Assembly (NCBI RefSeq): GCF_009727055.1
Contig: NC_052359.1
Coordinates: 22,605,393 to 22,669,392 of the forward strand
DNA: 64,000 bases
From: Benincasa hispida
Taxonomy: Eukaryota > Streptophyta > Magnoliopsida > Cucurbitales > Cucurbitaceae
Direction: 5' to 3'
Shown here: positions 59,019 to 64,000 of the stretch, piece by piece
How the letters are laid out: each line of letters begins with the position of its first letter
Position numbering within the stretch: position 1 is the first letter of the stretch
Made by a program: the position numbers and the translations under genes
Notes under the pieces: model-generated
Told to the model about the DNA's origin: nothing
Seen by the model: only the letters and a program-made list of their open reading frames with translations
Database searches by the model: none

Positions 59019-60590
59019 GATGTATGGTTTTTATATGTCATTGGTATGCACATAGTAAATCCCACCTTAGGTTATGTAATGGTCATGCATAATCTCTTTA
59101 TTGTAATTGTTATAATTTAGAGAAGCATGATTTAATTACATAAGAGCATGCTAAGAGCATGTTCATGCATCATATAATATAAGAGTTATATTTATGTATG
59201 CATAAAAAGCATTGACCTACATCATCTTTATATTATAATTGTTATAGTAGAAGGGTGAATGATAGCATGTTTTCTTGGTTGTTACGCGTTATATAAAAGT
59301 TATATATAGTAATGACCGGACATTGCATGAAGCATGGCACATTGATTATTTTATAAATGTTATAAACGCCTAGTTGTGCGCAATGGTTTTAGTTGTTTCT
59401 TTTTAAAAGTTAAAGAGAAATTAGAACTAAAAGAAATAAGAAAGACATGCATGCTCACTTAGGTTTAATTCATGATTTTAAAGTGTTTAAAACTTGGATC
59501 ACATAGACCTAAGATGACGGTTCTAATACGATTAGCAATCCTAAGGTTTTAATCTTTTAATCAGTTTAATAGGATTAAATTGGCTAATAAAAGGTTAAAG
59601 TGTGGCAAATCTATCTATAAGGGACCTTTTGTCTAAGGCGAGTTCTGTCTAGGCGAGGGTATTTAAGTTGACGGAAACGTAACACCCCTACCTGGAAACT
59701 TACCTGCAAAGATGAATTAGATAGATTTGATGCATGCATGCAAGTTAAAGACAGTCCATTAAAGTGTTTAAATATGACTGCTTGAACTTTTCATATTTCA
59801 TAGACAAACGTTGTTTATGAGCAGAGTTTAAAAAGACGACTTAGACTAAAATCAGTACTCTGATTGTTTAGGTTAATGAATCCCTTGGTAGAACATTTAG
59901 TGGGAGGTACTTGGGGCATGAGATGCTTCACTTAAACCTTTCACATTTGTCCTAAATAGTGCACACCGTGAGATCTACCCTCGGCCTCGCAGCACCTTTG
60001 GCGTGTTCCCCCAACGGATGGTGTTTGGGTAGGTCAATATCAAGGTGGATGGAGAGAGTGTTCATAGTAAGTGGGAGTGGAAAGTGCGACAGCATATCCC
60101 TCGGTCTCCCTCGTTAGGTTGAATAAAGTTAATGCACATCGCCTCGAGGCACCCTGGAAGTGTCCCTCTAAAGGATGAAAGTTTTGCTCGTTTCTTTATT
60201 TGATCTCCTGTAAGAGGATAAGGTAACTTAGTCTCTTGTTCTAATCTGCTTCTTTCCTACGGTGGGCTCATTAGGGCGAGACTTTGGCACCGAAAGCGAG
60301 GGGTTACACTTACGCGGAATAGTTAAAGGTTAATGATTCTGGACAAAAAAAATGGTGGCTGTTAGGTTCAATTCCAAGAGTTGGTTCTGCCTAATGATTG
60401 AGAATGTCTCATTCCAGCGAAGGCACAACTAATCCCCCACCGGTGGCATTCGTCCTACCTCACTGGGGCATCATTGTAAAATAGAAGTTTATAACTTAGG
60501 GTACTTGAAACTATTTTCCAAAATTGATTGGTTTCAAAGTGGTTTAGCAAATTCTAATAAAGTTTTGTTCGTTTTTTCAGCAACTTTTTT

Positions 60591-61485
60591 AAAAATAGCA
60601 ACAGCCACATTGGCTTTGTTAAGCACCAAAAAACTTACTGGCGATAATTTCGCAACATGAAAACACATGATCACGACGATTCTGATCATCGAGGATCTCA
60701 TGTTCACTCTCACGGAGGCTTACCCTCCTATTCCAGCTTCGAATGCCGCTCGAAATGTTCAGGAGGCATACGAGCGATGGACAAGGGTGAATGAGAAGGC
60801 TCGAGCTTACATTTTGGCAAGTCTTCCTGAAGTTTTGGCCAAGAAACATGAGCCTATGGACTCAACGCGTGAGATCATGGAGTCCCTGCGGGGGATGTTT
60901 GGATAACCATCTGAACAGCTTATGCACGAGGCTCTTAAATACACATTCAACTCCAAAATGCAAGAAGGCACCTCTATTCGTGAACATGTGCTAAACATGA
61001 TGGTCCACTTTAATGTGGCAGAGTTGAATAGGTCTACCATCGATCAGGGCAACCAGGTTAGCATAATCCTGCATTCTTTGCTGGAGAGCTTCCTACACTT
61101 TGTTAGTAATGTGATTCTTAACAAAGTGAAGTATAACTTTACAACTCTCCTTAACGAGTTGCAGACATACCAATCTTTACTGAAAAGTAAGGAGAGGTAG
61201 AAGGGTGAGGCAAATGTTGCTTCATCCTTCAGGACGTTCCATGGAGGTTCGACTTTAGGAACGAAGTCTGCACCTTTTGCTTCTAACTCTGCAAAGGGGA
61301 AGAAGAAGAAGGGTGGTAAAGGTAAAGGGAAGGCACCTACTAACCCACCGCTTGTCGCCCCAAGGAGGCGTCCACAAGTTGCTAAGGGAAAGTGTTTTCA
61401 CTGTAACCAAGATGGACACTAGAAGAGGAACTGTCCTCGGTATCTAAAAGAGAAGAAAGTAGCCAAGGCTAAGGCAAGGTAGATA
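60591..61485 (+). pseudogene. Copia gag remnant
   Basis: STKKLTGDNFAT begins near 60625, followed by a TGA where copia gag has Trp. Then comes IIEDLMFTLTEAYPPIPASN to 60906, a TAA where Gln is expected, and in the same frame EHVLNMMVHFNVAELNRS and LNELQTYQSLL (60922-61200), then a lysine-rich linker. The CCHC knuckle CFHCNQDGH..KRNC is at about 61393-61434, with TAG in place of the Trp after His. The frame is largely kept, so decay is recent and mainly by point mutation. Confidence 0.88.
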
Positions 61486-61980
61486 AAAGTAAATGTGATT
61501 TACTTGTGCTTGAAACTTGTTTAGTGGAGAATGATGATTCTGCCTGGATAATTGATTCAGGCGCCACTAACCATGTTTGTTCTTCTTTTCAGGGGATTAG
61601 ATCTTGGCGACAGCTAAAGGCTGGTGAGATGACGATGTGAGTAGGCACCGGGCATGTCGTCTCAGCTGTGGTAGTGGGAGGGCTCCAGTTAGCTTTACAG
61701 AATAGGTTTCTTGTTTTAAATGATGTATATATTGCTCCTGAACTAAAAAGGAACATTATTTCTGTAAAGTGTTTATTGCAATGTAAATATACTGTCTCTT
61801 TTAATGTGAATAAAGCATTTATTCATAAAGATAATGTTTTTATTTGCACAGCAAATCTGAAATCCAATTTATATGTGCTAAGGCCGTTAGCCATGAATTC
61901 CCTCCATAATATTGAAATTTTTAGAACTGTCGTAACTCAATTAATACGTCGACAAATTTCTCCAAAAGAAAATGCCTAAC
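61486..61980 (+). pseudogene. Copia protease remnant
   Basis: After a frameshift near 61485, VENDDSAWIIDSGATNHVC carries the copia aspartic protease motif DSGAT (61554 on). Then VGTGHVVSAV and, to 61979, APELKRNIISVKCLLQ. One internal TGA (near 61639) replaces Arg in the 'MRVGTG' position. Confidence 0.88.
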
Positions 61981-63059
61981 TTTGGCATCTATGTTTAGGG
62001 CACATCAATCTCAATAGGATTGAGAGATTGGTGAAGAATGGACTTCTAAGTGAGTTAGAAGAAAATTCATTACTTGTGTGTAAATCTTGCCTTGAGGGTA
62101 AGATGACTAAACGACCTTTTACTGGAAAAGGTTATAGAGCCAAGGAGCCTTTTGAGTTAATACATTCTGACCTTTGTGGTCGTATGAATGTGCGAGCCCG
62201 AGGTGGCTATGAGTATTTTATCAGTTTTATTGATGATTACTCTAGGTACGAGTATGTTTATCTTATGCAATGAAAGTCTGAATCCTTTGAAAAGTTCAAA
62301 GAGTTCAAGACTGAAGTTGAAAACGCATTAGATAGACGGATTAAATCACTTCAATCAGATCGAGGTGGAGAGTTTTTGGACTCGACATTCCAGAACTATT
62401 TGATAAAACATGGAATCGTTTCCCAACTCTCAGTGTCGGGTACACCTCAGCAGAATGGTGTATCAGAGAGGAGAAATAGGACCTTGTTAGACATGGTTCG
62501 CTCGATGATGAGTTTTTCTTTCTTATCGGGCTCGTTTTTCGGGTTTCGCAGTGGAGACTGCGGTGTACATACTCAACTGTGTTCCTCCAAGAGTGTTGCT
62601 AGAACACCTTTGGAGTTGTGGAATGGGCGTAAAGCTAGTTTACGTTACTTCCATGTTTGGGGTTGCCCTGCACATGTGCTTGAGACTAATCCCAATAAGT
62701 TGGAACCACGGTTGAGGTTATGCCTTTTTGTAGGCTACCCCAAAGGTACACGAGGGGGTTATTTTTATGATCCAACGGAAAATAGGGTGTTTGTTTCAAC
62801 AAACGCTATTTTCCTGGAGGAGGATCATATAAGGGAGCACAGTCCACGAAGCAAAGTTGTGTTACGTGAGATTTTCAATGAAACTACTGAAACTTCAACA
62901 AGAGTTGTTGAAGAGCATGCTACATCAACAAGAATTGTTGATGGGAGTTCATCCAGTAGGTCGGTTCCACCTCAAGAGTTGAGGGAACCTCGACGTAGTG
63001 GGAGGGTTGCAAACCCACCCGTTCGCTATCTAGGTTTCACGAAAACCTTGCTATGGTAG
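61981..63059 (+). pseudogene. Copia integrase remnant
   Basis: WHLCLGHINLNRIERLVKNG starts at 61983. With VCKSCLEGKMTKRPF this forms the HHCC zinc-binding domain. The core follows: ELIHSDLCG (first Asp), SFIDDYSRYEY (second Asp region), then SGTPQQNGVSERRNRTLLDM with the catalytic Glu. The remainder to 63059 (WGCPAHVLETNPNKLEPR, SGRVANPPVRY) is the usual integrase-RT linker. The frame is open except for TGA at about 62272 in place of Arg and a few amino-acid changes. It is followed with a frameshift by RT. Confidence 0.9.
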
Positions 63060-64000
63060 TAGATGACGACGTTGAGGATCCATTGTCTTATAAGAAGGCA
63101 ATGGAGGATGTTGACCGGGATGAATGGGTCAAGGCTATGGATCTAGAGATGGAGTCAATGTACTTCAACTCAGTATGGGATCTTGTAAATGGATCTACAA
63201 GTGCAAACAGGGTGTTGATGGGAAGGTACAGACCTTCAAGACTTGACTTGTGGCAAAGGGTTATATCTAGGTAGAGGGAGTCGACTATGAGGAGACTTTC
63301 TCACTTGTTGCCATGTTAAAGTCGATCCGCATCCTCCTGTCCGTTGAAGCTTATTATAATTATGAGATCTGGAAAATGGACGTCAAGACGACCTTTCTGA
63401 ATGACAATCTTGAGGAGACCATTTATATGGTGCAGCTCGAGGGATTCATAACCCAAGGGATTCATAGCCCAAGGTCAAGGGAAAAAGGTTTGCAAACTGA
63501 ATTGGTCCATTTATGGACTGAAACAGGCATCTCTATCCTGAAACATACGGTTTGATACTGCGATCAAGTCGTATGGCTTTGACCAAAACGTTGATGAACC
63601 TTGTATCTACAAGAAGATCATCAACGCTTCAGTAGTCTTCTTAGTGTTGTATGTAGACAATATTCTACTCATTGGGAATGATGTAGGTCTACTGACTGCA
63701 GTTAAGAATTGGCTAGCGACCCAATTCTAAATGAAAGATTTGGGAGAGGCTTAGTTTGTTCTAGGTATATAAAACTTTCGGGACCGTAAGAACAAAGTGC
63801 TAGCACTGTCTCAAGCATCGTACATTGACAAGATGTTGCTCAAGTACTTGATACAGGACTCCAAGAGGGGCCTACTGCCATTCAGGCATGGAGTCACTTT
63901 GTCTAAGGACGTGTGTCCTAATACGCCTCGAGAGGTTAAGGAGATGAGATGGGTTCCATATGTGTCTGTCGTTGACAGTTTGATGTACACGATTCTCTGT
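63053..64000 (+). pseudogene. Copia reverse transcriptase remnant, runs off the window
   Basis: EDPLSYKKAMEDVDRDEWVK opens the copia RT domain. YEIWKMDVKTTFLND holds the first catalytic Asp region (63361-63405). LYVDNILLIGND has YVDN at 63650-63661, with the second Asp of the YVDD box changed to Asn. QF-stop-MKDLGEA-stop-FVLGI shows two TAA/TAG in place of Gln. Several frameshifts occur (63240, 63310, 63540). RNase H and the 3' LTR are outside the window. Confidence 0.88.

Larger units (their letters stand above)
55052..60590 (+). repeat. Long non-coding leader of copia element H (with nested LTR)
   Basis: Between PBS and gag there are about 5.5 kb, of which 2948 bp is a nested solo LTR; the native leader is about 2.6 kb. 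It matches the minus-strand copy at 13385-15626 in two parts on both sides of the insertion, for example tgtaaaggcccctgc at 58177 and its complement near 15440. No protein was recognised. A 141-bp tandem duplication (58458-58739) and an adapter palindrome (58981) lie inside. Confidence 0.75.

Overview
This is a nuclear window from a flowering plant (dicot). It holds two intact single-copy plant genes with plant-type introns in a matrix of degenerate LTR retrotransposons, solo LTRs, LINE fragments and MITEs. The repeat style, especially the copia polyprotein and the related copia LTRs starting TGTTGG..TTTTATGTCCTAAAACTCG, suggests Cucurbitaceae. That assignment is an impression, not a proof.

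Left block (1-23160), nested retrotransposons. A decayed Ty3/gypsy element appears twice (about 650-5482 and 5508-10328) on the two sides of a 25-N gap. Both copies carry the same nested LTR insertion at the same base and differ mainly by single-base indels, so this is most likely an unmerged contig overlap rather than a biological duplication. The gypsy integrase is split by a 2813-bp solo LTR (10177-12989, TSD accaa). Next come a minus-strand copia leader plus LTR (about 13385-17564), a copia LTR (B1) interrupted by a solo LTR of its own family (B2, 18762-20609, TSD tttaa), and a minus-strand gypsy (Athila-type) pol fragment.

Middle-left (23160-30850): two inverted copies of an LTR family whose terminus is a 24-nt GAAA-loop hairpin, a copia LTR whose TATA box was hit by a 490-bp hAT-type MITE, and a LINE 3' end (zf-RVT and RNase H domains) interrupted by an unclassified insert.

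Genic core (30850-46000): an 11-exon RPF1 gene (ribosome production factor 1, Brix domain, 332 aa, 31622-35140) and a two-exon UNC93-like major facilitator gene (458 aa, 44200-45868). MITEs and foldback elements lie between and inside them.

Right block (46000-64000): a LINE RNase H fragment, more copia LTRs, a third member of the hairpin-ended LTR family, and a large copia element running off the right edge (LTR 52909-55037, PBS 55040, long non-coding leader, gag-pol from about 60600). Its leader is interrupted by a 2948-bp minus-strand solo LTR.

Four 38-bp palindromes (10465, 10631, 10711, 58981) are exact head-to-head Tn5 mosaic ends, i.e. Nextera mate-pair junction adapters left in the assembly. 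No new multi-gene system was found. The most unusual biological signal is the hairpin at the LTR terminus with compensatory stem changes.
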